Below, piece by piece: positions 12,198 to 24,265 of a stretch of 64,000 bases of DNA (positions are counted from its first letter, which is position 1; the number at the start of each line of letters is the position of its first letter). The DNA comes from Pardosa pseudoannulata (Eukaryota > Arthropoda > Arachnida > Araneae > Lycosidae), in NCBI GenBank assembly GCA_032207245.1, contig CM063510.1:166239546-166303545 (forward strand). Direction: 5' to 3'. The notes beneath the pieces are model-generated. The model had not been told where the DNA came from. It was given only the letters and a program-made list of their open reading frames with translations, and did not search any database. A program made the translations under genes and the position numbers.

Positions 12198-12920
12198 TAC
12201 GAGGCACATCCAGAAAGTAAGTTTCCGTATTTAAAAGAAAAAAAAAGAACTCACACTTTCAAGGACATATTTATTGTCAACAAGTACAGCAATGCTTCAG
12301 CTATTTTTCAATATAGCAACCACCAGAGTTGAGACACTTGTCTTATTGTGATCCACTCTTGTATCCCTCTGTCGCAGAACTCTGCCGCCCGTGAATGGAA
12401 CCAGCATTTTGTCCAAAACACCGTGCGCATCTCTTTCCGTACCGACATCTGTTTGAATTCTCCTGACCGAAGATCCACTATGATGCCAATGCATTGAATG
12501 CTGTTTGGTTTCCGGGGTAGTGCGAGATAGAAGTCTCATTGCCCGTGACGATCCTGTCGAGGAACACGTCGTCGTCAAACTGATACCGTAGCTGAAATGT
12601 CAGTACTGCTCCTAAGAGTAGAATTTTGTGTTCGGGTGTCAGTCTCGGCTCATAGATATGACAGAGATGACGATGAATTTCAATTGGTGCAATGTTTCGC
12701 GCATTCAAGATCACCGACTGAACCTTGCAGGCGGCGAGAGAAGGAATTAAGAGTTTCCATTTCGGACCTCTGATACCCCGCTACTGGCAATAATCGGCAC
12801 ATTTTCAGCTGGCATATGATTAATACTTCATAGATCTGTTAGACACGCGAAATTGACACTGCTAATTACGTTTACTTTAAAGGGAACATCGGGAAACTTA
12901 CTTTTCGGAAGAGCCTCGTA
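12198..12920 (-). mobile_element. Degenerate mariner-like element with TIRs
   Basis: TA plus CGAGGCACATCCAGAAAGTAAG at the left is matched by the inverse CTTACTTTTCGGAAGAGCCTCG plus TA at the right. The minus strand encodes broken transposase pieces in two frames: FLDRIVTGNETS (family usually GDETW) and TPETKQHSMHWHHSGS (family usually TPETKQQSMQWRH). The first catalytic Asp appears as Asn. At ~720 bp it is well under the ~1.3 kb of an intact mariner, so it is internally deleted and dead. Confidence 0.85.
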
Positions 12921-13183
12921 TTTGGGGTATACTATCTAATATTAAGTGAACAGTAGATTCTCAAAACAAAAGTATACAAAAGTATCAACCGATCTGCATG
13001 AAAATTTATTATGACTTTAGTAATATTTATTCAAAAGTGGCCAAAATTTCAGTTAAATTTGTAGCGGTATTCTAACCACCAGAATCTTAACTTACAGTTA
13101 TTTCTTAAGTACATCCGGACAGATCCACACTCACAATCTTACTACCATCACGGAGTAAATAATGACAATTTTATTTAGGGACC
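12921..13183. other. Intergenic, nothing recognised
   Basis: Short AT-rich stretch between the mariner relic and a GC-richer block. No feature seen. Confidence 0.4.
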
Positions 13184-13733
13184 TGTTAATAAAGTTGCGC
13201 TTTTGTGGCTATCTTTACCGATGACCGCAAGCCTCGTTTCCATACCTGCTCGCCTATTGTTACTGGAGCAGATATCGTGGGTTCGCGGATAGCTTATCTT
13301 GCCGACAATTAATTATTACCCTGACAAAGTCCTAGCCTATATATTATTATTTACAAGGTTTATTAAAATATGTATACTGAACATCGTTAACCACAACATG
13401 GCAGAAATAAGACCGAGAATGACCAAATAGTGCCGAGCGGAAAGCACCTCTCTCGGTCTCAGCTCTCCTTCCAGAAAAGTCCCTTCTCTCTCGTCCGAGC
13501 TGGCCTCTAATCCACTGCGTTCCCGAGGACCGGGGTAATCCCCCCTCCTCTTGGTCAGGATTTCGTCTCCTTTGGAAAATGTCCTTCTCCTATGCAGTTG
13601 GCCCAGGTGGGGGTGGCATCCTTCCCCTCCTGGTGAACTTTTCCCCTCGCTGGAGTAGGGTTTGTCTACCCAATCACGATGTATCCGTCTTCGCTCCTAA
13701 CCGCTGTTAAAAAATGCAGGTGTCCATGTAACA
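13184..13733. mobile_element. Candidate LTR-like, GC-rich block
   Basis: This block is noticeably GC-richer than its surroundings. It is bounded by TGTTAATAAAG and ATGTAACA, a TG...CA structure with short TGTTA/TAACA inversion. The flanking bases (gacc and ccaa) do not form a clear target duplication, and no primer site or coding was found. It could be a solo LTR, an LTR fragment or another repeat. Confidence 0.3.
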
Positions 13734-14356
13734 CCAACTCGAGTCTTGAGTCTAGTATTACAGGACCGATATAGTTCCAAGTCCTTCCTGGTTAACTTCT
13801 TAACCAGAAATTCTCCAATTTCTGGGGTTAGATAGCCAGTTCTTTGATTACTCCAGTACGCACACTAAGAAAGTACTCCAGTTATCGAACGTCTATCTAC
13901 AGACGCAGTCAGTGCTTGCGGGGTGATCATATAAAAAAAGCGTCGGAATACGCACTGAATGCTATAACAGATCTCGTGCCTTTGAAGAAGGAATTAGCTT
14001 TTAGAATTTAGTGGAGAGAACCATACGAGCCAAACGAGAACTTAATAATAAGCTGAAGAAAATTTTGCGTGAAGCATCTCTATATTTTCATCTATCTTGA
14101 CCTTAAAAGCCAAAATTTAGTGTTTCAACAGATGTAACCTTGTGACCGCTATCGTCATATCAAGCCGGCCATTATCTACTCCATGATGCTTTCCCCACAG
14201 ACTTGCCGCGTTCAAAAAATTTACACTAGGACCTAGCTTGAAATCGTAAGTATTAAAACAAATGTAAACAAATGTTCTACTGTAAAAAAACCGTGCTAAC
14301 TTAGCTAAACTCCGGACCTAACGGCAGTTTCAGAAAGCTAACAACATATAGTAATA
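13734..14356. other. Intergenic, possible retroelement remains
   Basis: Moderate GC and short broken reading frames, with no domain I can name. Nothing firm. Confidence 0.3.
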
Positions 14357-16225
14357 CTATCATATAGCCCGTTATATGACGGGATCAGAAAAGTTTTTAA
14401 TTTTCCAGAATTGTAAAGTACCCTATGAGGCAGGTAAAAAAAATGGTTTGTTTTTTTTTGTCTGAGAATTATCTGGTATGAGCTCAATAATTTGTTTATC
14501 TTTACTGACCACATGTTAGCCAACTTTAATTTATCTTGTCATATTACGTGATAGGATGGACAGCAGTGGTCTTAATATTGACAGTGATTAATTTGAGGTA
14601 AATATGAATGATGTGCTAAATTTAGCGATTAGATAGCAAACCATGTGATTATATATAAAAAGCAAATACACAAACGAACAAATTTCTTAATTTTCGAATA
14701 TATATAACTTAAACGCTAGATATTTGTTAGTACGTAAAATAGTGTATTTCATAAAGTCTAGGAGACTTTTATAAAAAGAATTTGTTGTTAATACCGGTGA
14801 TAAAATTTTCATTGCAACAAAAAATAATCGATTATTAAATTTAAAATTAACACATATGTACCTAATATATTATTTAAGCCAAATATAAAAGAAAATTATT
14901 TACGTAATATTCAGTGATAAAACTTATGAAAATAATGCAGACGATATTTCAATAAGTTAAAATAAGAAATGATTCAATGAGAGGGTTAAAGGAATGACGT
15001 CATAATGCTAGAAAAAAACGTTATTATTGCATATTTATGTGATAAATTGATAAATTTAATCGCCTACTCTTAATCGGGAAAAATAGGGCCTGAAATAAGG
15101 GCATTAAACGCTCAAAAAGGGGGGAAAGGGTGGATTTCGAACATTAACCCTTTGACGGTTATGAACGAGTTCAGCTCGCAATCGAATCTTGCTTCATAAT
15201 GCGCGCAAACGAGATCCGCTCGTGGGCAAAATTTTGACCAAAATGGTTAGAAACGAGCACTACTCGCGTAGTGAAAATTTTCCCCAATGCGCGCTGACGA
15301 GCTGAGCTCGTTCACCGTTATTATTCTGCATTGATTATGTTACAAACGATTCCGACTCGCGAAATTTAATTAGTTTTACTGCCTACAGATGGCAGTACGG
15401 GTTCCATAAATTTATTTTCATAATGAAGGGGGATTTTTTTTTTTACCTTCTTCTTCTTATGCGTTATTTTGGTGCGTGTTTTAGGGTGTTTGTAAAGTAA
15501 AATGGCTCAAAATCGAAAGTGACATAATTATGATGATGATTATAATTGTGATACAGAAGCTTATCAAGTTTTGAGTCTGATGAAGACTTTGGTCACAGTA
15601 TATCAAGCTCAGAAGACGATTCAAGCTTCATAAAGTTTTACATTAGTTGTATTTATTTAGTCCTTTCAATTTAATATTTGTCTAATATTTATAATTAACT
15701 ATTATTATTTATATAATTGATTATAATCATTTATAACTTACTATTTAATAGTTATCATTTATTAATTATTTTAAAGTGCGTAAAAACTTTTATTTATGTA
15801 CTGCAAATACTTTAAGAAATTTTTAAAACGCGTGAGGCGAGCTATCTACGACATCGCCAGAGAAGGGTGACATTTTCAGAAAAACGGCTAGGGAAAACAG
15901 CTGCCACTTTCGACTACTGTTTATTTGTAATGCTGCGCGAATTAAGTAAACGAAAACTTCTTGTTTCCCTAACCGTCAACATTAAAGGCGACAGTATTTT
16001 TTGTAATGATACGAAGCATATCACTATGATATGAAGCCTATTTACACCATTTATTTAAGAATCGGATCGATAGTTTAGGTGAAAATAAACTTTACTCGCT
16101 TTGCATTTTGCTAACCCTAACTCATCAAGAGTCCAATATGGATGCCTCTATCCATTCCAGGTTCAAGTATTCCATATATTCGAGGACAGAAGGCCAGATA
16201 AATTAGGCTATTATTATATAGGGGA
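14357..16225 (-). mobile_element. Non-autonomous Helitron copy 3, carrying a piggyBac-like insert
   Basis: The left end is CTATCATATAGCCCGTTATATGACGGG; the terminal CTAG has mutated to CTAT. The right end is TATATAGGGGA followed by T. The body matches the other Helitrons, split at 15144 by a TTAA element of 834 bp. The Helitron itself is then about 1.03 kb. Confidence 0.75.
15148..15981 (+). mobile_element. piggyBac-like element (TTAA target), internally deleted
   Basis: TTAA flanks it at 15144-15147 and 15982-15985. The ends CCCTTTGACGGTTA and TAACCGTCAACAT are inverted. Other Helitron copies read TTTTAAAGAAGACAG here, giving the empty site. Inside, from an ATG at 15501, a broken frame includes ESDEDFGHSISSSEDD, the acidic type of N-terminus common in piggyBac transposases. 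No DDE core remains. The left subterminal region holds four ACGAGnnnnnCTCG palindromes exactly 44 bp apart. Confidence 0.8.
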
Positions 16226-16913
16226 TTCCACACAGACCTACTAACCAATAGTCTATAGAATACATTTGTTAAGTTTATAACCCTAATAGTGCAGAACACC
16301 TCGGGTTATTTTTCCCCTTAAACATTACCCATCATATTATCCAAATCCATTTTATCCGCTTATTCTTTCTTATTCAAAACCTAACAGCAGTGTAATACAT
16401 GCTACAAATGTTTGGTAATATATGTCAGTTGAATCCTCATCTAAAAGTCTTTTGACAATTTTGTTTGAAGACAGAAATTAAATTATATAACAATAAAAAA
16501 TAGTTTAATGATTTTAAAACTCTAAAAAATAGAACTGTTTTGGGGATTTATTTTCTGTTATATTCAATGTCATTGCATCTACAGTTCAAATATCTCCTTT
16601 TTCTAGACTTCACAGTTAAATATTTCTCAGGTCGGTCTCGTTGAAGATTCCAGCAGTAAATTTTTGTCATGCGTGCATTCCATCGTGCTTTTGATTTTTT
16701 TGGGGGGGAGATATTTTTACCTTGGTTTATACTGACATTACTAAGGTATACATAAAATCTATTTAAATGACTCCGTAGATAGTGAAAATTACTTTCACAT
16801 CTGAGCCAAGTACCTTGAAACTGGAAAACATGAACATGAACACTGTGAATAAGTCTAGGTCTCGGATTTATATATTTCACAGAAGTTAAAATCTAGGACA
16901 AAAGAAGACCCAC
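16226..16913. other. Intergenic, nothing recognised
   Basis: AT-rich. A 110-codon minus-strand frame at 16548-16880 has no recognisable motif and an implausible composition. I do not call it. Confidence 0.4.
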
Positions 16914-17228
16914 CCCAGATAGCAAATTTAGTTCACAGCAAACTTGCAGCAGTGTTGCTTTGCAAGCCTGCAAACTTGTAAACTTGTAATCCCACCATGA
17001 GAAGTTTGCAAGTTTGACTGCAGGAAGTCTAAGACTTTTCGCTTGTTTCAACGTTGTCATGACAAGGTTGCAACAGTTTTTCAGCAAAATAGCGTTCCAA
17101 AAGAGTGGTCGCTTTCTACTCCGTCTAACTTGGAGTAATTTTGCTACAAGTTTGTCATGTCAAATGTGTTATGACAAGATATTATCCAGAAAAAATCAAA
17201 CTTGCTGCAAGTATGCATGCTATCTGGG
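16914..17228. mobile_element. MITE-like inverted-repeat element
   Basis: The ends CCCAGATAGCA and TGCTATCTGGG are inverted. Inside are several copies of CAAACTTGCAGCA/AACTTGC-like words in both orientations. Flanks show no convincing target duplication, so the boundaries and superfamily are uncertain. Confidence 0.45.
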
Positions 17229-17861
17229 ACAGGGTTATCAGTTATTGTATTAAAATGAAAATTATTTACAAACATTCAAATCTGATAACCATACGATTTT
17301 CCCCACTTTCTTATGCTCAGTTCGGAAGACAGAGCAAACAAAGTCTTGATAAAGTTATTAGTCAATCCCTTGATATTTGAATATATGCTCTAGCACTTGT
17401 GCCATACTGAATATTATTGCTGATAAACAAAATGTGATAAACATTTTTAAGAATCAGCATTCACATTATATTCCAAGACAGCTTAAAATGAATATGCAGT
17501 AAATTTAACTACGCAATTATAAATTAAAATTATGCTGTTGACCAGTATAATGTGAAGCCAAATAAGATATTTATAAGTATTATTCAACACAGTAGACATA
17601 TATGTACAGACAAAGAAATAATTGCAGAATTAGTTTTTCATGTTTAGAGAATATATGTACATACGATTAAAACAAAATAAATAACTGGTGAAGTTTTTTA
17701 TTCCCAATGAGGAAAATCATTTTCTCCCTTTTTTATTTATTTGATAGAGTAACTTCTTGCTCATTGTCACGTGTAACAATTTGTTACAAATAGACGTAAT
17801 ACTAAGAGAAGGTGATTTCCAATTAATAAAAATTTGACAAAGAATTACACAAGTAGGAAGG

Positions 17862-18121
17862 AAAGGTCGTTTAACCGCTACGAGAGTGACGAGACATGTT
17901 TGTAATAGTTTAAATCTTCAAATGGAAAAAGCGATGAAGGTTAGAAATAAATAGATCATTGACGCCCATTCGCTTCTCCGCCTGTCACGAGAGCAGCTTC
18001 AGTAGGGTGATTCCGGAATGCGAACCTTGAGAACGTCCAAATGTCACTAGGTATAAAAACCCTGCACTGAGTGTGGAAAATTCAGTTTGTCTTGCAGTAT
18101 CAAGATTAGCACTTCACAGCC
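17862..18121 (+). promoter_or_regulatory. CP2 promoter: conserved module, TATA and initiator
   Basis: In order: AAAGGTCGTTTAAC (17862), AGATCAT (17953), CTTCTCCGCC, TTCCGGAA (18011-18018), GAACCTTGAGAACGTCC, TATAAAA (18052-18058), initiator TCAGTT (18082). TTCCGGAA starts 41 nt before TATA, as in CP3-CP6. TTCCGGAA is a palindrome containing GGAA on both strands (ETS-like cores). CTCAAGGTTC on the minus strand resembles an FTZ-F1-type half-site with a mismatch. These factor assignments are guesses. Confidence 0.7.
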
Positions 18122-20771
18122 ATGTTCGCAAAGGTAATGTGAAATTCTTACATACTTTTCTAAATGGCAGTTGTATGTTGTACCTAATACTTATATTACA
18201 GTTTTCCTCTGGCTTTTTTCCACTCTAATACAAACTTCCGACCTTTCTATATCCACCATGTGTTTAAACCCCTTTTTGAGAACAGATGTTAGAAAGGACA
18301 CATTATCGGCTAAACAGTAGGTCTCCCTTTACGTAGCGTTTTTCTAGCAAGATGAATAAAATATTGCTAATCAAACCACAACCAAGAATCGGGAGAGGAA
18401 GTGATTTGCTCTTTTTATTCCATATACAACTTCCAAATTGTCTTCACAACGAAGGCACTTTCAAACTGTTAAATCATACAGAAAATACACTTTTTGAATA
18501 AGGAGAATTTCTAGGTTTTCTTCTAGAATTTAACCGGGTATTCCGGGGTAAACTTGATACATTAAGCACTAAATCATATCTGTATTTAACCACACTATCC
18601 ACAGTACTTTCTTATTCTATCTTATAAATGCATGTTTAGGGGGAAAATACTAGAAAAAAAAACTTTTTTTTGCAATCTATAAAAATTACATTGCATATTT
18701 TAAGGAAATTATAAAATGCCATATATTTACTGTTAAGAATATGAAGCATAAAATAGCATTAAGTTTATAAATACCTGATCTGCAATTTACTATCTATGTG
18801 AAAATATTACCCTATGAAAGAAACAATTAAAAGTATTTTTATATGGTGAAGTAGATTTCTCTTACTTATAGTTAGTAGCACATAATTTCGATTCAAAAAT
18901 CAGAAATATGAACGGTATCAGAAATCTGTTCATATTGTAAAGGAACATTAAGTTCTTCAAACATCAATGCTTGAAAGAAAATATTCACAGTTCAGACTAC
19001 ATCTAAAAGAAAATCTACGTTATTACTTAAATAATATTAATATTTTTAAGAAAATAAATCAAGAGAAAATAAATCAACACTCAAAATAATTAAGTGTTAT
19101 TGTTTTATTCATTCTTTGAAATTATTAATGCTAAAGATCTCTATCCAATGATTTTTAGTTTGCAAACTTTCAAATATTATAAGCCTAAAACTTTTAGTAT
19201 CTTTATTTTTGCGATGCCTTTATATATAGATATATGTATATTGATCTTTAAAAGTTATAATTTTTTTAACCTTTGCAAAAAATTTTCCTTTGTGTCAAAT
19301 TTCTAAATGTTTCTTTTACTGCTTCCAGGTCGCTATTTTGTGCGCAGTTTTCGCTGCTGCCCACGCCACCGCTCTTTTGGCCGCTCCAGTGGTCAGCACA
19401 GGAGTCAGTTCCAGCTCGAGGCAGCAAGATGTAAGTCATTACTTAAAAGAATATACTAAGACCTATTTTATACGAAAAATAATGCCTTTTAAACATTCTG
19501 GACAGATTTCGTATCATTTCAGAAAATATTAAATAGCCGGCAGATGCCGATATTTAACAAAATGAAAAATAGAATGAATCATGAACGATACCTGATATTC
19601 TTTTAAAAACTTTAACAGCAATGTCTTAATATTTTGATTAATACTTGTAATGAAATTAATATCCAATAACTTAAAGATTACTCAATTCATCCCACTTTTT
19701 TTCAATTCCTTTATTATAACATTTTTTATATCTTTCAACTCCAAATAAAAATTGAAAGATACATTTACTATTCTTGATCAAAATGTTTCTGGTTTAATAC
19801 TACAAAAAGGAAGTATAAAATAGGAAGTATAAAACTTAGATTACAAAATTTGAAGCATGTTCAAAACACTTAATCTTTATAATCAAATGAATAATGATAA
19901 AACATACCTTAAAACGAGCATCTGTTTCATAAATTATGTAATAAAAGGATTTTATAGACCCCATTAAGAGTACGCTATACACAATTAGTGTCTCTTGACT
20001 ATATCGTTCATACAGTGGTTTAACATCTTTCTAATACATTGTTTGTTCAAATATACAAATATAACTTTTAAGTTAAAATGAATTTTTGTGCTGAGAAATA
20101 TCACTGATGTAACAACGTTCCAATTGCAGGCCATCGGCAACTATGCTTTCAACTACGGCATCGCTGACGGTTTGGGTGCCACCAACTCCCGCTCCGAAGT
20201 AGGCGACGCCGTTGGCAACAAGAAGGGATCCTACACTCTCACTGACATCGACGGAAGGGCAAGGAGAGTCGACTACGTTGCCGATTCTCTCGGATTTAGG
20301 GCATCCGTCAACACCAATGAGCCAGGTACCGCCCTCAGCGCCCCTGCAGCAGCAGCCGTCGTCAGCCCCTACGCCGCCCCCGTGGCCCCAGTCGCCGCCG
20401 CCCCAGTGGCTCCAGTTGTTGGCCCAGCCGCTCCCCTTCTTACCGCCCCAGCTCCAGTCGCCTCTTACAGTAGCGTAATCGGACACGGTGCCGCCCTGGC
20501 TGCTCCAGTACCCGTTGCTGCTTACAACAATGTTATCGGACACGGTGCTCCTTTGGCCGCCCCAGTACCTGTTGCTGCTTACAGCAATGTTATCGGACAC
20601 GGTGCCGCCATCGCTGCTCCAGTTTCCGTTTCCGCTTACAGCAATGTTATCGGTCACGGTGCCGCCTTAGCCGCCCCTGTTCCCGTTGCCGCCTACAGCA
20701 ACGTTGTTGGACATGGAGCCGCTCTTGCCGCCCCATACGGTCTTGGACTTACCAAATCCATCGTTTACTAA
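18122..20771 (+). CDS. CP2: cuticle protein, chitin-binding RR-type, 251 aa
   Basis: Exons are 18122-18133 (MFAK), 19329-19430 and 20130-20771. The start is the first ATG after the TATA/TCAGT promoter, 38 nt into the transcript. The signal peptide spans residues 1 to ~20, with core VAILCAVFAAAHATA split by intron 1. SSSSRQQD ends exon 2. The chitin-binding block is at residues ~42-102; position 91 is Ser (ADSLGF), where paralogues have Ala. It is followed by SPYAAPVAPV repeats and five ~18-residue units of the type AAPVPVAAYSNVIGHGAA, ending PYGLGLTKSIVY. AATAAA is at 20833-20838. The product is most likely an extracellular chitin-binding structural protein of rigid cuticle. Introns hold no recognised features. 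Confidence 0.93.
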
Positions 20772-21659
20772 ATGCAGTCAGTAGATCATACCATCAGATG
20801 TGTATATTATGCCATAAATTATCAGCCACTGAAATAAATATCACTGAATAAACTACAAAACTACAATTTTTTCCTTTTTTGTTCTTGCATTTCAGAATTT
20901 TTCAGAAGTAACAGGAGTAAACTTGTTTCTAAAAATATTTTTATGTTTAATTGGTAAAAAATTAATAACTATTATATATTTGTCTGCCTACTACGTTTAT
21001 CTTTAGTTTATATAATTAATGGTCATATTGAGGGATTAATATAATAATCAATATATGTTCACCATAAAGGTTAAAATATAAGAGAAACACCGAGAGCCCA
21101 AAAACACATAAAACACTTTATTTATAAGACAAAAGCTCATAGATTAAAGAATATTGAAATAATTGCAATGTACAGCATAAAATATATAAGTAAAAGATCA
21201 ATTACATTAAACACGTAACGAATAGTAATACACGATCACTACAAATATCCAGATTATCTATTATTATTTAGAACACAAATACTATTTATTTATACTGTCG
21301 TTTCTTATACAATTATCAATTATCATCACTAGATTTTAATATGAAAAAGAACCTGAAGAAAATAATTCACTAGGCATTACCGAGTAATTTCAACATTTTA
21401 TGTATCAGCTTTCTTAGTTGACATGTAGTAGTTTTTAAAATCATTCCCCACACCCTGTCTCACGTATGACCGAATCCCTTTAAACTTCCACAACTCTTGT
21501 AATTTTCCACTTTACTGGTGACTAGTTCTAAAGGTTCATTAGCATTATGTTATTAAATCGCAAGTCTTCAAAGGTCTTCTTTATGTTATAGTACAGTTGT
21601 GTCAAATAGTTTTGTGAACAAAATTTCTAAAATAAATGTGAAACCTCACTTATCAATTT

Positions 21660-22500
21660 CTACCTTTGACCGATGGTAACTTTTTCTTCAGTTTGAATAG
21701 CATCAAGAACTGCCTTAATTTCTGAACCTATAAGGAAGTGACTTAACACAGTACATTGAGTTAACACAGTATATTCATTGAGATCTTCAGTAATAACAAG
21801 TAATATCCTGGAAATTAATTCAGCTTCAGTTTCAATAAGGTACTGTAGTATCACGTTACTGAAAAACTATTTTAATTTGTTAATGTGTTACGGCTCGCTC
21901 TGACGTCAGTCGAAAGTGTTCTTTGCTATATGGGGGTCAACGTGTGTCCATTCTCCCCTTCCTAACCTCTTCTCTAGAAAGGTCAGAGAGAGGGGTGTAG
22001 GGGTTGCAAGTGATGTCACAAGGGCGGAGCTTTATTTGTGTGGCTGGAGACGCTGAGAAGTTGTCCGGCGGTCGAGCATGAATGATCCTTGCCGAGAAAT
22101 GTACATGAAGTAAATATTTGTATATAGAAAAATAAACCCTTCTTTCTTCTTCATCTCATTGTGTTCGATGATGTCACCATCATGTGGTTTTAAGAAAACT
22201 GCTCGACCCCAAAACTACCAAAGTTACACATTTTAAAGCTGTGATGATACAAGACATATAAAACTAAACAACCTGGATACTTATAACCCACCTCTTGTGG
22301 AATTTCATGCTGTTAAAGGCTGCCTTCTACATCTGTCTAAAATAGAATGCAGATGGAACGTTCAATTTCCATTTCACATTTTTTTCCTGTCAGGTAGCTG
22401 CCAGCTCTTTCCGCAAACATTTTAAAATAATCTTGGTTCACCGATAGAATTAGTAAATCATTCTCTATTTCTTATAATGAGATTTCCTCTTCGTATGGTA
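21660..22500 (-). pseudogene. Exon-like blocks of an unidentified minus-strand gene (unit A)
   Basis: A 68-nt block (21660-21727) follows a CTTCCTTATAG acceptor. It reads SEIKAVLDAIQTEEKVTIGQR and then TAG. A second 45-nt block (22292-22336) lies between a TTTTAG acceptor and a GTGGGT donor. Further upstream (22365-22495), LILSVNQDYFKMFAERAGSY reads open but with nearby stops. The 68-nt block keeps its length, acceptor and stop position in the diverged CP6 copy, with several third-base changes. In the 45-nt block a stop and an incompatible phase argue for decay. An LTR sits between the blocks. I do not recognise the protein. Confidence 0.35.
21884..22230 (+). mobile_element. Solo LTR candidate private to unit A
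   Basis: The block starts TGTGTTACGGCTCGC and ends CAAAGTTACACA, with inverted TGTG/CACA ends. It is GC-richer than the surroundings and has AATAAA at 22131-22136 in the expected R region. At the same position, units B and C run straight from AAGGTAC/AAGGTGC to ATATAAAACTCTAC. About 40 bp of extra unmatched DNA lies on its left. A target duplication is not clear. Confidence 0.55.
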
Positions 22501-22669
22501 TATTGTTTTATTCCAACTACGTATGTGTCAGCACTATGAGACTAACTCGAAGTGGACCGTCAGAGTTGTGAAGTGCACAAATATACACTTGAACACTTAC
22601 AAGAGTTTGACTTCTTCCATCAGGTCGACAAACCATCAATGCTCCCGCGTAATCTATGATACACTTTAA

Positions 22670-23092
22670 CACTTTGACTGCCATGGCTATCATATGTGAT
22701 ATCCAGTGATATTTCCGTTGAGACACTGGCTTTCCGATATAATAGCCATGGTGTTTTAACACTTCAGGCCATGGCTATCAAAGATAATATCAGTTACATG
22801 AAAAGCGTATTGGAGGTTGATTATTGGGTTCCCTACGATGTGTGAGGTATACGTGGTTTGCGCAAATTGGTATATGTGACGATTTTATGAGCTAAGTTTT
22901 ATGAAAAATTAAATATTTGGAACATGCAACAAAAAAGGGAATATATATAAATAGAGAGAGTTTGTTTTAAAATATTGTTTGTTTTGAAATATTGTTTTTA
23001 TATATAGTTTTATGTTGAAAAAATACAAATTACACAAAAAAAAGTTTGGCCCCGTTGTGAATATTTGCAATTTTGGCTTGGCAGTCAAAGTG
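22670..23092. mobile_element. piggyBac-type non-autonomous element (TTAA target)
   Basis: TTAA at 22666-22669 and 23093-23096 flanks 423 bp with termini CACTTTGACTGCCA and TGGCAGTCAAAGTG (14-bp TIR, nearly perfect). Unit B reads ACATTTTTAAGAAAAGC here with no insert. A subterminal motif GGCCATGGCTATCA is repeated near 22680 and 22772. No coding. Confidence 0.85.
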
Positions 23093-23249
23093 TTAAGAAA
23101 GCTCGATCGGAAAGCTGATGATTGGAAATATGCTTTTAATTGATTAGAAAATTCTTGCTCCAATCAGGGAAGTATAATACGAATTCTAACTACCTTTGAA
23201 TGGTAGGTCAATTTTAAGCGATTCAATACACCTGCTTCAGGACCTTCAG

Positions 23250-23480
23250 GATGGTAGGTCAACTGGATTCACTGGGCCGAGCCCTCTAATCCAGAGATTT
23301 CTAACAGTAAACATAAAATAACAACGAGCAGAAAAATAAAACAACTAAAAGAGGAAAGAGGGGATAGGGAGGTGGATTCTTGAGTTCATGACACAAAATT
23401 AAAGAGTAGAAAGTTTAGGGATAGAAACAAAACACATATTTTTGTGGCCAGACACATCCGTACAATATTCGTGAAATAAA
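23250..23480 (-). repeat. Dispersed ~200-bp repeat, first copy in unit A
   Basis: ATCCAGAG-TTCTAACAGTAA through GTTTAGGGATAGAAA to TTTTTGTGGCCAGACACATC recurs at 24825-25035, and in unit B at about 32790-33000 and 34345-34552. No coding. Family unknown; it may be a SINE or MITE fragment. Confidence 0.6.
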
Positions 23481-24265
23481 CATTTATCAATTAAACACAC
23501 ATCTTCTGGATTGCTGCATTAAATATATGTATTCCTCCTTGTAAATACTTGGAATTATTACAAACCGTATTACTACCTTGAAAATGTGCTACTATTATTT
23601 TTGTCATAGCATGAGATTTTGAAAGAACTGTATTCAATAGAAAGAATTTTACTTTGAATAAACATGAATCTTAAATTTTGGTTTTGTTTTAAGTAAATTA
23701 AGTAATTGAAATGTTCAGCAGTAATGATAATGAAGAGTTGAATAAGGTAATTGCTTACCTTATTTTTATCCTTATGATTTGCTATGAAGGATCTGTAGAA
23801 ACCGAAATTATGGATGGAAACAGAATTCTATTGTGGAACAGAACTTTCTTTAAATTATGCAACACATCACGCTGAATTCACAGTACACAAAATGAACTAA
23901 GAATTATGTTAGGTATTAAATACATGTTTTCCAGATGAATAAGAGTAAAATGCAGATTAAATAAATAGAATTAAACACACAACGAATACCAAACTAATAG
24001 CCATCTTTTTCGGCTTTGAATACGGAAATAAAACAATAAAAGCCGTTGCAGGGTGATGCCATCTGTTGAAATACAAATACTTAGAACTGAAATCACAGAC
24101 AATAAAGAATAACAATGAAACAGTTGTTATGAATTATTTAAAATTAAAATTAAAATATTATGTCTTTTATGAAGACTGAACAAGAACAAAGGGATGATTA
24201 ATTACTCGTAACTGATCCCAACTCATCAAAACCAGGCATTATCGGCATACTTTCATACAATGTGT

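Noticed and set aside
16548..16880. 110-codon minus-strand frame
   Set aside because: No recognisable motif, very high Arg/Asn/Tyr composition, no promoter or conserved copy in the duplicated units.
20212..20670. Pro/Leu-rich alternate-frame ORFs inside exon 3
   Set aside because: Frame-shifted readings of the repetitive coding sequence, not conserved as proteins.
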